This document shows positions 17,321 through 26,489 of a stretch of 64,000 nt of DNA, one piece after another; position 1 is the stretch's first letter, and the number at the start of each line of letters is the position of its first letter. The DNA lies in contig CAXXXQ010000002.1 of the NCBI GenBank assembly GCA_963677355.2, positions 868,001 through 932,000 of the forward strand, given 5' to 3'. The translations under genes and the position numbers were made by a program. Under the pieces are notes generated by a model. That model was not told where the DNA came from and did not search any database. It saw only the letters and a list, made by a program, of their open reading frames with translations. Source of the stretch: Thiomicrorhabdus sp963677355. Lineage in GTDB: Bacteria; Pseudomonadota; Gammaproteobacteria; Thiomicrospirales; Thiomicrospiraceae.

Positions 17321-17336
17321 TTGACCTATAGGTCAA
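17321..17336. repeat. 16-bp perfect palindrome after recO
   Basis: TTGACC, TATA and GGTCAA form a perfect inverted repeat immediately after the recO stop codon; the flanking AAGT/ACTT extends it imperfectly. It could be a weak terminator stem without a long U run on the recO strand, or an operator for pdxJ. Confidence 0.4.
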
Positions 17337-17337
17337 C

Positions 17338-18057
17338 TTAACGGAAAAGCTCTCGGGTTTTGATTGGCTTATTGCCTAAATATTCGGCCAGTAACAACCT
17401 AAACAACTTCTTCCAGGAGCCTAAACAATCCGGACAATAACGGAATTCCGCCATCGCCTGTAGACAATCACCGCGGATTAATACACCGCTGCGCACCTTA
17501 TCCACGGAGGCAGGTACCGCACCGATCTGCGGATAATAAAAGTAGTCTTGATCTACTTGGATCTCTTGCTGATGGGTATCGATATCTGTCACTAGGCCGT
17601 GCCCCATTTCCTCCAGCAAATGAAATTCAAACTGGCGAAGCGCCCAAGCTTGCTTAGCTCGATCGTCTGCCGCCAGCAGTTCGTAAAGAGATTGTTGATA
17701 GAGATCGAAAAGCGTTTCGGTCGCAACTTGCGGAAACAACAAGCGATACAGCAACTCATTCATATAGAGTCCGCAAATATTGGCTTCCGACTGAAGCGGA
17801 AAACGGATCGGCAGCGCTTCGAATTGACGGATGGTAACTAGATCAGCCGTTTGATTAGCTTTGTCCCGCCACTGTAGATTTAGTTTTTGAAAAGGTTGAA
17901 TAGCCGCTGCTTTTTGTACGGAAGCCTTACTGCCGCCTCTTACGCCTCGCACCACTCCATTGATTTTGCCGTAGTCCGGGGTAAAAAAAGTGACTAGTGC
18001 ACTGGTTTCTCGATAAGGGCGAGCATGTAACACAAAAGCAGACTGTTCGATTTCCAT
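17338..18057 (-). CDS. recO: DNA repair protein RecO
   Basis: RecO anneals single-stranded DNA and loads RecA at gaps together with RecR. The 239-residue protein has the N-terminal OB-fold pattern (AFVLHARPYRETSALVTFFT), a central helical domain (GLYMNELLYRLL) and a C-terminal CPDC pair. It follows era by 28 bases in the conserved operon. Confidence 0.94.
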   Translation of the reverse strand: MEIEQSAFVLHARPYRETSALVTFFTPDYGKINGVVRGVRGGSKASVQKAAAIQPFQKLNLQWRDKANQTADLVTIRQFEALPIRFPLQSEANICGLYMNELLYRLLFPQVATETLFDLYQQSLYELLAADDRAKQAWALRQFEFHLLEEMGHGLVTDIDTHQQEIQVDQDYFYYPQIGAVPASVDKVRSGVLIRGDCLQAMAEFRYCPDCLGSWKKLFRLLLAEYLGNKPIKTRELFR

Positions 18058-18085
18058 CCACTTTTAACCTATTGACTGAAACGCA

Positions 18086-19055
18086 CTATCTGGAATAGTT
18101 ATCGTCATAACCCAAACTAGCCAGAGCTCGCGCATCATCCGACCAATTCTCTTTGACTTTGACCCAAAGCTCAAGATGAACACGACCATTTAACAGGTTA
18201 ATCAGATCTTTACGCGCTTGGGTGCCCATCTTCTTGATTAAAGCCCCCTTCTTGCCGATAACGATCTGTTTCTGCCCCGGACGCTCAACCAAGATGAGCG
18301 CATGGATCACCCAGCGCTCCTCGTCCTCATCATATTCGAACTGCTCGATTTCCACCGTGGCACCATAAGGTACTTCATCCCCTAGGGTACGCATCAATTT
18401 TTCACGAATAATTTTCCGCCGCCAGGAAACGGGTAGAGCGATCCGTCACATAATCATCCGGAAAAATCGGTGGCTGTTCCGCTAAACGCTTTAAAACCTC
18501 TTCTTCAATCGTCTCTAAACCGATTTTCTTATAGGCAGAAACCGGAATCAACGCATCCATCTTCACCTCTTCGGAAATCTGCTGGATGAACGGGAACAGT
18601 TCTTCTTTATCTTTGAAGTTATCGATTTTATTGACCAGAACGATCACCGGCTGCTCCACATTCTGTAGTTTTCTGGCCACCGCTTTATCTTCTTTGGTCC
18701 AGCGCCCTGCTTCGACCACAAATAGAATGACATCCACGTCCACAAAGGTACTGTCGGCCGCGCGGTTCATATAGGTATTGATGGATTTCTGACCGCCCAG
18801 ATGCATTCCAGGGGTGTCAACATAAACAATCTGCGCTCGATCCGTAGTATGGATGCCATGGATACGATGACGCGTAGTTTGCGGCTTATGCGAGGTAATG
18901 CTTAACTTCTGTCCCAAGAGCTCGTTCATCAGGGTCGATTTACCCACATTGGGGCGACCGATAACCGCAGCCAATCCGGACTTATAGCCTTGCGGAATCG
19001 GCGAAGAGTCCGTACCGGCAAGAATATCGTCTAGGGAGAGGGTTTTATCTGTCAT
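18086..19055 (-). pseudogene. era: GTPase Era, split by a one-base frameshift
   Basis: Era binds the 3' end of 16S rRNA during 30S assembly and is normally about 300 residues. The N-terminal frame (19055 to 18402) has GRPNVGKST, the switch threonine region, DTPG and NKID, then stops after FLAAENYS. The C-terminal KH domain (VIGKKGALIKKMG) continues in another frame to 18086. Removing one T from the run at 18412-18415 (an A on the coding strand) restores FLAAEIIREKLMRT, the family sequence. Both halves are otherwise intact. Because era is normally essential, a sequencing or assembly indel is more likely than true loss. Confidence 0.93.
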
Positions 19056-19152
19056 AGAGGGAATCCAACCACTTTTATTGAGTTACTAAGTCGTTAAATA
19101 TTATATGAATTTTTAACGAATAACAGGTTAAGCTTCAAAATGAACTTCGAAA

Positions 19153-19872
19153 CTATAGTTGGCCGAGCGCTTCTAAAGCGATCTCGGCTGCTTTTTGCTC
19201 GGCTTTACGTCGGCTGGAAGCCACCGCTTCAAACTTGGAATTCAGTTTATTGACATAGCATGAAACGGTAAACTCCTGTGCATGAGCTGCACCGTTTACG
19301 CTGATAATAGTATATTCCGGCAACTCTTCGTTTTGTGACTGCAGATACTCTTGAAGGCGTGTTTTGGCATCTTTACCCACTTTTTTCGGATCCAATTCAG
19401 CAAGACGTTTAGCATAAAAACGGCCTACCAACTCACGACAGGCATCCAAACCACCGTCTTCATAAACCGAAGCAATAATAGCCTCAATGGCATCAGCAAT
19501 AATAGAGTCGCGTCGGAAACCACCGCTTTTCAATTCACCCGGTCCCAATACCAAATAATCGCTGATGCCGTACTCTCTACCGATAACAGCCAGAGTATCC
19601 CCTTTCACCAAATGCGCACGAATCCGGCTCATATCGCCTTCGGGCAGTTTGCTGAACTGGTGATACAAAGCATCGGCAATCATAAAGTTCACCAAACTAT
19701 CGCCGAGAAACTCCAAACGTTCGTTGTTGTTCGCCCCCATACTGCGGTGCGTCAAGGCGTGCTGTAGGTAAGCGATATCCTGATATTGATAGCCGAGTGT
19801 CTTGGCAAGGCGTTCAAGTTTTGCTTTACGCTCGGTGGAGAGTTTAGCCGGCTGTTTGTTTGACTTGCCCAT
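19153..19872 (-). CDS. rnc: Ribonuclease III
   Basis: RNase III cleaves double-stranded RNA in rRNA precursors and mRNAs. The 239-residue protein carries the signature NERLEFLGDSLVNF (about 54-67), the second catalytic region with DAIEAIIASVYEDGG, and a C-terminal dsRNA-binding domain (about 165-236). Its ATG shares one base with the lepB stop (TAATG), so translation is probably coupled. The gap to era is 97 bases, larger than the overlap seen in many relatives. Confidence 0.97.
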   Translation of the reverse strand: MGKSNKQPAKLSTERKAKLERLAKTLGYQYQDIAYLQHALTHRSMGANNNERLEFLGDSLVNFMIADALYHQFSKLPEGDMSRIRAHLVKGDTLAVIGREYGISDYLVLGPGELKSGGFRRDSIIADAIEAIIASVYEDGGLDACRELVGRFYAKRLAELDPKKVGKDAKTRLQEYLQSQNEELPEYTIISVNGAAHAQEFTVSCYVNKLNSKFEAVASSRRKAEQKAAEIALEALGQL

Positions 19873-20642
19873 TACTGGATCCCTTCACCCAAACGATTCA
19901 AGTGCATACCGTTGTCCCAGTTCATCCAAATACCGAACGCTTTACCTTTCAGGTTCTTTTCAGGAACAAAACCCCAAAAACGGCTGTCATTACTGTGGTC
20001 ACGGTTATCTCCAACCATAAAATAATGACCTTCAGGAACCACTACGGTATTCATATCGGTAGAGGATTTATCGGTATCGTGAAGAATTTTATGTTTGTGT
20101 CCGCCCGGGAAAGTCTCTTCCAGGATAGATGCTCCGTTCATCACCGCGCTTGAATCGGTTCCGTGGTATTTACCGATATAAGTCGTCTGTACCGGCTTAT
20201 CGTTGATGAATAAGGTACGACCGACATAAGTGATACGATCTCCCGGTAATCCGGCAACACGCTTGATGTAATCGACATCCGGATCATTCGGATATTTAAA
20301 CACAACAACATCACCGCGCTGCGGCTCGGAGACAGGGATAATTTTAGTCTGGGTAACCGGTAATTTGACGCCGTAAGCGAATTTGTTAACCGCAATAAAA
20401 TCACCGATCTGTAAAGTCGGGTACATAGATCCCGACGGAATTCTGAACGGCTCGATAATGAACGAACGCAAAACCAGAACCACGAGAAAAACAGGAAACA
20501 AAGAACGTGCATATTCAATCAGCACCGGCTCTTTTTCCGGCATCATTGCCGACTCACGCTTAGGTCTCCAAACCACTTTATCCACATAAGCGATTACACC
20601 GGTAACGGCCGTGACAATAACTAAAATCAGTTCAAAACTCAT
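19872..20642 (-). CDS. lepB: Signal peptidase I
   Basis: LepB removes signal peptides from exported preproteins at the periplasmic face. The 256-residue protein has two membrane segments (about 1-20 and 45-63). It carries the catalytic serine motif IPSGSMYPT (Ser72), the catalytic lysine in DYIKRVAGLPGD (Lys127) and the box E GDNRDHSNDSR. It starts 2 bases after lepA and overlaps rnc by one base. Confidence 0.97.
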   Translation of the reverse strand: MSFELILVIVTAVTGVIAYVDKVVWRPKRESAMMPEKEPVLIEYARSLFPVFLVVLVLRSFIIEPFRIPSGSMYPTLQIGDFIAVNKFAYGVKLPVTQTKIIPVSEPQRGDVVVFKYPNDPDVDYIKRVAGLPGDRITYVGRTLFINDKPVQTTYIGKYHGTDSSAVMNGASILEETFPGGHKHKILHDTDKSSTDMNTVVVPEGHYFMVGDNRDHSNDSRFWGFVPEKNLKGKAFGIWMNWDNGMHLNRLGEGIQ

Positions 20643-20644
20643 GC

Positions 20645-22450
20645 TTAGGAGTCTCCTGTATCCAAAATTGCAAGGAAAGCTTCTTGCGGCAGTTCAACGC
20701 TACCGATCGACTTCATCCGCTTTTTACCCTCTTTCTGTTTCTGCAATAACTTTTTCTTACGCGAAACATCGCCACCGTAACACTTGGCGGTTACATTCTT
20801 TCTTAGTGCTTTAACGTTGCTTCGCCCGATGATCTTACCGCCGATAGCGGCCTGGATAGCGACATCGAACATTTGACGAGGAATCACCTCTCTCAATTTT
20901 TCGATAATGACCTTACCGCGCTGCACCGCAAAGCTACGGTGCACGATGACCGCCAAGGCATCCACTTTTTCGCCGTTAACCATAAAGTCAACACGGATCA
21001 AATCACCTGCCTGGAAACGTTTGAATTCATAATCCATCGAGGCATATCCACGACTACATGACTTTAAGCGATCAAAAAAGTCCAATACCACTTCGTTCAT
21101 CGGCAGTTCATAAGTGATGGCTACCTGACCACCCGAGTACTGCATATCTTTCTGTACACCGCGTTTCTCAATACAGAGCTTCATAACGGCACCGACATAC
21201 TCATTCGGAACCAAGATATTGGCTTCGATAATCGGTTCACGAACTTCCTGAATGATAGCAGGATCCGGCAATTCCGACGGATTATCGATTCGAATCACAT
21301 CACCTGCTTTGGTCAGGACTTCATAGATTACGGTCGGAGCGGTAGTAATCAAATCAAGATTATATTCACGCTCCAAACGCTCCTGAATAATTTCCATATG
21401 CAGCATACCGAGGAAACCGCAACGGAAACCGAAACCTAAGGCTTCCGAGGTTTCCGGTTCAAAGTGCAGAGCCGCATCGTTCAAGCGCAGTTTACGTAAC
21501 GCTTCGCGCAAATCTTCATAATCTTCCGAAGAGACCGGGAACAAACCGGCAAAAACGCGAGGTTGCGCAGGCTTGAACCCGGGAAGCGCCTCTACATCCG
21601 GCTTAGCCGCATCGATTAAGGTATCCCCCACCGGGGCGCCGTCAATATCTTTAATTCCGGAAATAACGTAACCGACTTCCCCCGCAGCAAGAAAAGGTTT
21701 TGAGGTGCGTTTCGGGGTAAAAATCCCCACATCGTCAACCAGATAATCTTCTTTGGTGGAAACCACTCGCATTTTGGTTTTCTTACCGATCTTACCGTCG
21801 ATGACGCGCACCAGAGAGACCACGCCCAGATAGTTGTCGAACCAGGAATCGATAATCAAAGCTTTCAGCGGCGCTTCCGGATCGCCTTGCGGAGGTGGAA
21901 TCTTGTCAACGATATCTTCCAACGTCTCTTTAATTCCGATTCCGGCTTTGGCGCTGGCACGAACCGCGTCAACCGCTTCAATCCCGACAATCTCTTCAAC
22001 TTCTTCGATCACGCGTTCCGGATCGGCAGCAGGAAGGTCGATTTTGTTCAAAACCACCAACACTTCCAGCCCTTGCTCGATGGCGGTATAACAATTGGCA
22101 ACCGTTTGCGCCTCAACCCCTTGAGAGGCGTCAACCACCAACAAGGCGCCTTCGCAGGCCGCAAGAGAACGGGAAACTTCGTAAGAGAAATCAACGTGCC
22201 CCGGAGTATCGATAAAGTTCAATTGATAGGTTTGCCCGTCATCCGCCTTGTATTCCAAAGTCACGCTTTGAGCTTTAATGGTGATGCCGCGCTCTCTTTC
22301 GATATCCATCGAATCCAGAACCTGCGCTTCCATTTCCCGGTCAGACAAACCGCCGCATAGATGGATAAAACGATCGGCGATGGTCGATTTACCATGGTCA
22401 ATATGGGCAATAATCGAAAAATTTCGAATATGTTTTAAACTGTCTGACAT
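20645..22450 (-). CDS. lepA: Elongation factor 4 (LepA)
   Basis: LepA is a ribosome-bound GTPase linked to initiation and back-translocation. The 601-residue length fits exactly. G-domain motifs are AHIDHGKST (about 15-23), DTPGHVDFSYE and NKIDLPAA; the LepA-specific C-terminal domain is present near residues 490-560. A GGAG lies ahead of the ATG. It heads the lepA-lepB-rnc-era-recO-pdxJ-acpS run. Confidence 0.98.
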   Translation of the reverse strand: MSDSLKHIRNFSIIAHIDHGKSTIADRFIHLCGGLSDREMEAQVLDSMDIERERGITIKAQSVTLEYKADDGQTYQLNFIDTPGHVDFSYEVSRSLAACEGALLVVDASQGVEAQTVANCYTAIEQGLEVLVVLNKIDLPAADPERVIEEVEEIVGIEAVDAVRASAKAGIGIKETLEDIVDKIPPPQGDPEAPLKALIIDSWFDNYLGVVSLVRVIDGKIGKKTKMRVVSTKEDYLVDDVGIFTPKRTSKPFLAAGEVGYVISGIKDIDGAPVGDTLIDAAKPDVEALPGFKPAQPRVFAGLFPVSSEDYEDLREALRKLRLNDAALHFEPETSEALGFGFRCGFLGMLHMEIIQERLEREYNLDLITTAPTVIYEVLTKAGDVIRIDNPSELPDPAIIQEVREPIIEANILVPNEYVGAVMKLCIEKRGVQKDMQYSGGQVAITYELPMNEVVLDFFDRLKSCSRGYASMDYEFKRFQAGDLIRVDFMVNGEKVDALAVIVHRSFAVQRGKVIIEKLREVIPRQMFDVAIQAAIGGKIIGRSNVKALRKNVTAKCYGGDVSRKKKLLQKQKEGKKRMKSIGSVELPQEAFLAILDTGDS

Positions 22451-22521
22451 TTACACTCCGTCAATCAAACTAGATACTCCTGCACCGTCTTTAGTGAGGA
22501 TAAGTCTTTAAATTAGCTAAT

Positions 22522-22546
22522 AAAAAAGGGGCTCGGCCCCTTTTTT
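22522..22546 (-). terminator. Intrinsic terminator between degP and lepA
   Basis: GGGGC at 22528-22532 pairs with GCCCC at 22536-22540 around a 3-base loop, flanked by A6 and T6, so it can work in either direction. It separates the rseC-degP transcript from lepA. Confidence 0.85.
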
Positions 22547-22685
22547 ACAATCTTTATAACGCAGCTTTAATCTAAGATTCAAATTCCGATTAAGACCGCA
22601 GATCGTCTTGGTTACAAAATATGCGCGGTATTTTACGCTAATTTCATTGCTTTCGCATCCATTTCCTTTAAGCGAGAAAAGCGCA

Positions 22686-24116
22686 TTACTCCAATATCAG
22701 CGGCAAAAACAGCGAACGCTTGTTTCTGACCACTCGTACCGGCAAAGACTGACCTTTCGGCAACGCTTTCATGATTGACTTTAAGGTAGCGGCATTCTTC
22801 ACCGGCTTGAAATCGATTGTGACGATGATATCACCTTTACGCAATCCGGCTTTCTGTGCCGCGCCGTCAGCTTTCACATCGGTCACCATGACGCCAAACG
22901 GCAAGTTTAAAGTTTCCAGAGCATCTTTATCCAGGTTTTTTACCAAAGCGCCCAAACGATTATCTCGATATGGTTCGGAGTGTCCGCTATCGGCCAACTG
23001 ATCAGCTTGATCCAGAGAGCTCAGCTTGACGTTGAAGAATTTCACTTCACCATTACGCAGCACCTTAACCTTCACTTTTTTATCTAAAGAAGTAATGCCG
23101 ACAATCGGCGGTAAGTCGGCAGATTTTTCAATTTTATTGCCGTCAAATTCAAGAATGATATCGCCAGCTTCAATACCCGCTTTTTCCGCCGCAGTTTCAG
23201 GATAGGTCTGCCCCACCAAAGCACCTTGCGGTTTCGTCAAACCGAACGATTTAGCTAAATCATTGGTGACTTCTTGAATCTGAACCCCTAAGTAACCTCG
23301 TGCGACTTTACCTTTGTCTTTCAACTGCTCAACCACATTCATGGCGATATTGATTGGAATCGAGAAGGACAATCCCATAGAACCGCCGGTTTTACTGTAG
23401 ATCTGCGAGTTAATCCCAACCACTTCACCGTTCAGATTAAACAATGGCCCACCGGAGTTACCCGGATTAATCGGCACGTCCGACTGAATAAACGGCACAT
23501 AAGTATCATCCGGCAAAGAACGACCTAAAGCACTGATAATCCCGTGGGTAGCAGTAAAGTCGAGCCCGAAAGGTTCACCGATCGCCAAAACCCACTGCCC
23601 GACTTTCAAGTCTGAAGAATTACCGATTTTGGCATAAGGTAAATCATCGGCATCCACTTTTAATAGAGCGACATCCGTTCTTGGATCTGTACCGACAACT
23701 TTGGCCACCAACTCTTTACGATCACGCATTCTGACAATGATTTCGTCTGCTCCGTCAACAACATGATGATTGGTCAAAATATAACCGTCTTCACTGATAA
23801 TAAATCCGGAGCCTAATGAGTGCGCCTGCTCTTTTGGCTCTTGTTCCGGTATCTGTCCGTGAGGGTTATTCGGCATTTGCGGCAAACCAAAAAAGTGCCG
23901 CAACAACTCTTCCGGCATACCTCTGAACTCGGGCATCGCCTGACGAGTGACTTTTTTCGTCGTACTGATATTCACCACGCTAGAATTGGTATCTTCAACC
24001 AATTGAGAAAAATCAGGTAACCCGTAATCCCCTGCTTTGGCTGCATAGCTATGAACCGGATAAACCAATACCCATGCCGTGATCAAAATACTAAATAGAA
24101 CGGATATTTTTTTCAT
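22686..24116 (-). CDS. degP: DegP/MucD-type periplasmic serine protease
   Basis: This 476-residue HtrA-family protease and chaperone clears misfolded periplasmic proteins. A signal peptide (residues 1-25, ending SYA) precedes the trypsin-like domain with His118 (TNHHVV), Asp148 (RTDVALLK) and Ser221 (NPGNSGGPL). Two PDZ domains follow (about 270-360 and 385-475). The gene order rseC-degP-lepA corresponds to mucC-mucD-lepA of Pseudomonas. The sigma factor and anti-sigma genes expected upstream are missing. Confidence 0.95.
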   Translation of the reverse strand: MKKISVLFSILITAWVLVYPVHSYAAKAGDYGLPDFSQLVEDTNSSVVNISTTKKVTRQAMPEFRGMPEELLRHFFGLPQMPNNPHGQIPEQEPKEQAHSLGSGFIISEDGYILTNHHVVDGADEIIVRMRDRKELVAKVVGTDPRTDVALLKVDADDLPYAKIGNSSDLKVGQWVLAIGEPFGLDFTATHGIISALGRSLPDDTYVPFIQSDVPINPGNSGGPLFNLNGEVVGINSQIYSKTGGSMGLSFSIPINIAMNVVEQLKDKGKVARGYLGVQIQEVTNDLAKSFGLTKPQGALVGQTYPETAAEKAGIEAGDIILEFDGNKIEKSADLPPIVGITSLDKKVKVKVLRNGEVKFFNVKLSSLDQADQLADSGHSEPYRDNRLGALVKNLDKDALETLNLPFGVMVTDVKADGAAQKAGLRKGDIIVTIDFKPVKNAATLKSIMKALPKGQSLPVRVVRNKRSLFLPLILE

Positions 24117-24195
24117 TGAAAACGCTCTCCTAAATCCAAAATATCAAGAATATGTACAGAACATAAAACTAAACCGATACTAAAACTATATATAG

Positions 24196-24666
24196 TCAAG
24201 CTTTATGTTTTTTCAAGACTGAACCCAGCTCAGGCAAGACCGGCTTGTAAAATTTTTGAGTATATTTCCAGCCGGCAAATAGGCCCAACGCGCCTCCCAC
24301 AATGGAAATCAACTCAACCATGTCTTTGGTCAAACCAAACCAGTTTTCAGCAATTTTCGATGCTGTAATCGCAAAGAAAAACAGCCCGATTAATGGTAAG
24401 CCATAAGCCATAAATGAATGTTTAAGCAATCGTGACTCATCCAGAACCAGCTCTACCTGATCGCCAACCTCACATTCAAGGGTTTTCCTCACTTGCAATG
24501 TTTCGGCATTCTGCCTGACAAATAGCTTCGACAAGGCAGAAGTACCGCAACCCGATTCCGAAGCACATCCGCTACAGCCCGTAGTTCTCTGGGTTTGCAC
24601 ATAAACGTAATCCGCATCAACACGAACGACCAACCCTATTTCTTTTAAAAGATTTCCGGAACTCAT
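24196..24666 (-). CDS. rseC: RseC/MucC-like SoxR-reducing family protein
   Basis: This 156-residue inner-membrane protein has an N-terminal cysteine cluster (CSGCASESGCG, about residues 32-42) and two helices (about 88-105 and 116-135). The RseC family is tied to the sigma-E envelope-stress system and to SoxR reduction. It precedes degP by 79 bases on the same strand. Upstream is divergent nadB, directly, with no rpoE, rseA or rseB. Confidence 0.87.
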   Translation of the reverse strand: MSSGNLLKEIGLVVRVDADYVYVQTQRTTGCSGCASESGCGTSALSKLFVRQNAETLQVRKTLECEVGDQVELVLDESRLLKHSFMAYGLPLIGLFFFAITASKIAENWFGLTKDMVELISIVGGALGLFAGWKYTQKFYKPVLPELGSVLKKHKA

Positions 24667-24746
24667 ACATCTCCAAATAGTTGTCCAACTTCAAGACAGG
24701 TTAAATCCCCTCTGAATGCACAGAGTTTACCTTGCAAAAACCGTAA

Positions 24747-24775
24747 AGTACATGCAACTCCGCTCACATCGTCAA
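24747..24775 (-). promoter_or_regulatory. Sigma-70-type promoter for rseC-degP
   Basis: On the minus strand TTGACG (24770-24775) and TGTACT (24747-24752) are 17 bases apart, a good housekeeping match. It lies in the rseC/nadB divergent region. No sigma-E-type GAACTT element is evident there. Confidence 0.5.
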
Positions 24776-24786
24776 GCGTTACTTTA

Positions 24787-24792
24787 TATAAT
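24787..24792 (+). promoter_or_regulatory. Probable -10 element for nadB
   Basis: A perfect TATAAT sits 41 bases before the nadB start. The -35 position (near 24764-24769, TCACAT) is poor, so the promoter may need help or be weak. It overlaps the divergent rseC promoter region. Confidence 0.35.
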
Positions 24793-24833
24793 ATGAATAG
24801 AATTTGAATAACGTTGAGACAAAAGGAAATATC

Positions 24834-26474
24834 TTGAGCGCACCATCCATTGCTAAAACGATAAAAACAGATATCCTGGTGATCGGTAGCGGCATCGCCG
24901 GTTTATCTATTGCGCTCAAGCTAGCCAAAACCCAAAAAATTACCATTCTGGCCAAAGGTTCTTTAACCGAGGGCAGCACCAATTATGCCCAAGGCGGCAT
25001 CGCAGGCGTACTTGATCCTTTTGACAGTATCGAAGCGCACATAGAAGACACACAAAATGCCGGTGCCGGTCTTTGCGATCCGAAGGCAGTAGCTGTAGTG
25101 GCGACTCATGCAGCGGAAACCATTCAAGAATTGATCGAATTAGGCGTCCCGTTCAGTAAAGACAACTTGGACTCGCCTGAACAGGGAGAGCTTTCCGAAA
25201 AAGAATTTCCGTTTCACTTGACCAAGGAAGGCGGACACAGCCATCGTCGTGTGATTCATGCGGCAGACCATACCGGGCAATCGGTTTTGAAAACCCTGAT
25301 CAAACGTGTTAAAGAACACCCAAATATTACCTTGCTGCCGGATTACATGACGATTGACTTGATTAAAAACAAATCCAGAAATCGTTGCATCGGCGCCTAT
25401 GCTTTAAATCAAAAGGAAAATTCCATTTGCGCCATCTCTTCACTATTCACCGTCTTGGCAACCGGCGGCGCATCCAAAGCTTACCTTTATACCAGCAACC
25501 CTGATACTTCAACCGGAGACGGCATTGCCATGGCCTGGCGAGCCGGCTGTGAAGTGGGCAATATGGAATTCAATCAATTTCATCCCACTTGCCTGTTCCA
25601 CCCCAAAGATCGCTCCTTTTTGATTACAGAAGCCGTTCGTGGTGAAGGCGGCGTTTTAAGACTGCCTAATGGCGAGACCTTTATGCAGCAATATGATGAA
25701 AGAGCCGATCTTGCACCGCGCGATATCGTCGCCCGCGCCATTGACCAAGAGATGAAAAAACACGGGATTGACTGCGTTTATTTAGATATTACCCAGAAGT
25801 CTCCGCAGTTTATCAAGACCCACTTCCCAACCATTTACGAACGCTGTAAAAAAGTCGGAATCGACATTACTAAGGAACAGATTCCGGTTGTCCCGGCAGC
25901 GCATTATACATGCGGCGGTGTGGTCACGGATTTGGAAGGCAAAACCAGCTTGGACGGTCTCTATGCTATCGGAGAAACGGCTTATACCGGACTGCATGGT
26001 GCCAACCGACTGGCAAGCAATTCGCTGGCGGAAGGTTTGGTTTTCGCCAAAATGGCGCATAAAAGTATTAAAAAAGCACTCAAAGAAAATGATTTCAAAC
26101 ACGAGGAAGTCAAGCCTTGGGATACGACCGGGATTACCGATCCCAAGGAAAAAGTATTGGTCAGTCACGACTGGGATGAATTGCGCCGTGTCATGTGGGA
26201 TTATGTAGGAATCGTCCGCACCAATAAACGTCTGCAACGGGCCAAACAACGCGTAAAAAATCTACATAAAGAAGTTTATGAATATTATCGACAACACTCG
26301 TTGAATAGAGACCTTCTGGAATTGAGAAATTTAGTCCAGGTTGCAGAACTGATGATTATCAGCGCACAGAAACGTAAAGAGAGCCGAGGCCTGCACTACA
26401 ATTTGGACTATCCTCACTTACATAAAAAGCCTAAGCCGACTATTCTGAAACCCAAACCGAGAAAAATCCATTGA
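24834..26474 (+). CDS. nadB: L-aspartate oxidase
   Basis: NadB oxidises L-aspartate to iminoaspartate, the first step of de novo NAD synthesis. The protein has about 546 residues. The FAD-binding GSGIAGLS motif is near the N-terminus, followed by GGIAGVLDPFDS, HRRVIHAADHTG, the catalytic-region HPTCLF and AHYTCGG, and GANRLASNSLAEGLVF. I chose the TTG at 24834 because AAAAGGAAA lies just upstream; the TTG at 24804 lacks a ribosome binding site. No nadA or nadC is adjacent. Confidence 0.95.
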   Translation: MSAPSIAKTIKTDILVIGSGIAGLSIALKLAKTQKITILAKGSLTEGSTNYAQGGIAGVLDPFDSIEAHIEDTQNAGAGLCDPKAVAVVATHAAETIQELIELGVPFSKDNLDSPEQGELSEKEFPFHLTKEGGHSHRRVIHAADHTGQSVLKTLIKRVKEHPNITLLPDYMTIDLIKNKSRNRCIGAYALNQKENSICAISSLFTVLATGGASKAYLYTSNPDTSTGDGIAMAWRAGCEVGNMEFNQFHPTCLFHPKDRSFLITEAVRGEGGVLRLPNGETFMQQYDERADLAPRDIVARAIDQEMKKHGIDCVYLDITQKSPQFIKTHFPTIYERCKKVGIDITKEQIPVVPAAHYTCGGVVTDLEGKTSLDGLYAIGETAYTGLHGANRLASNSLAEGLVFAKMAHKSIKKALKENDFKHEEVKPWDTTGITDPKEKVLVSHDWDELRRVMWDYVGIVRTNKRLQRAKQRVKNLHKEVYEYYRQHSLNRDLLELRNLVQVAELMIISAQKRKESRGLHYNLDYPHLHKKPKPTILKPKPRKIH

Positions 26475-26489
26475 ACTCGAGTTTAAAGT

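Noticed and set aside
18086..19055. era as a genuinely lost gene
   Set aside because: Both halves are intact and conserved, one base restores the frame, and Era is usually essential. An indel in the read data is the simpler view, though not proven.
24804..24833. Upstream TTG as the nadB start
   Set aside because: There is no ribosome binding site at suitable distance. The TTG at 24834 follows AAAAGGAAA and gives the usual N-terminus.
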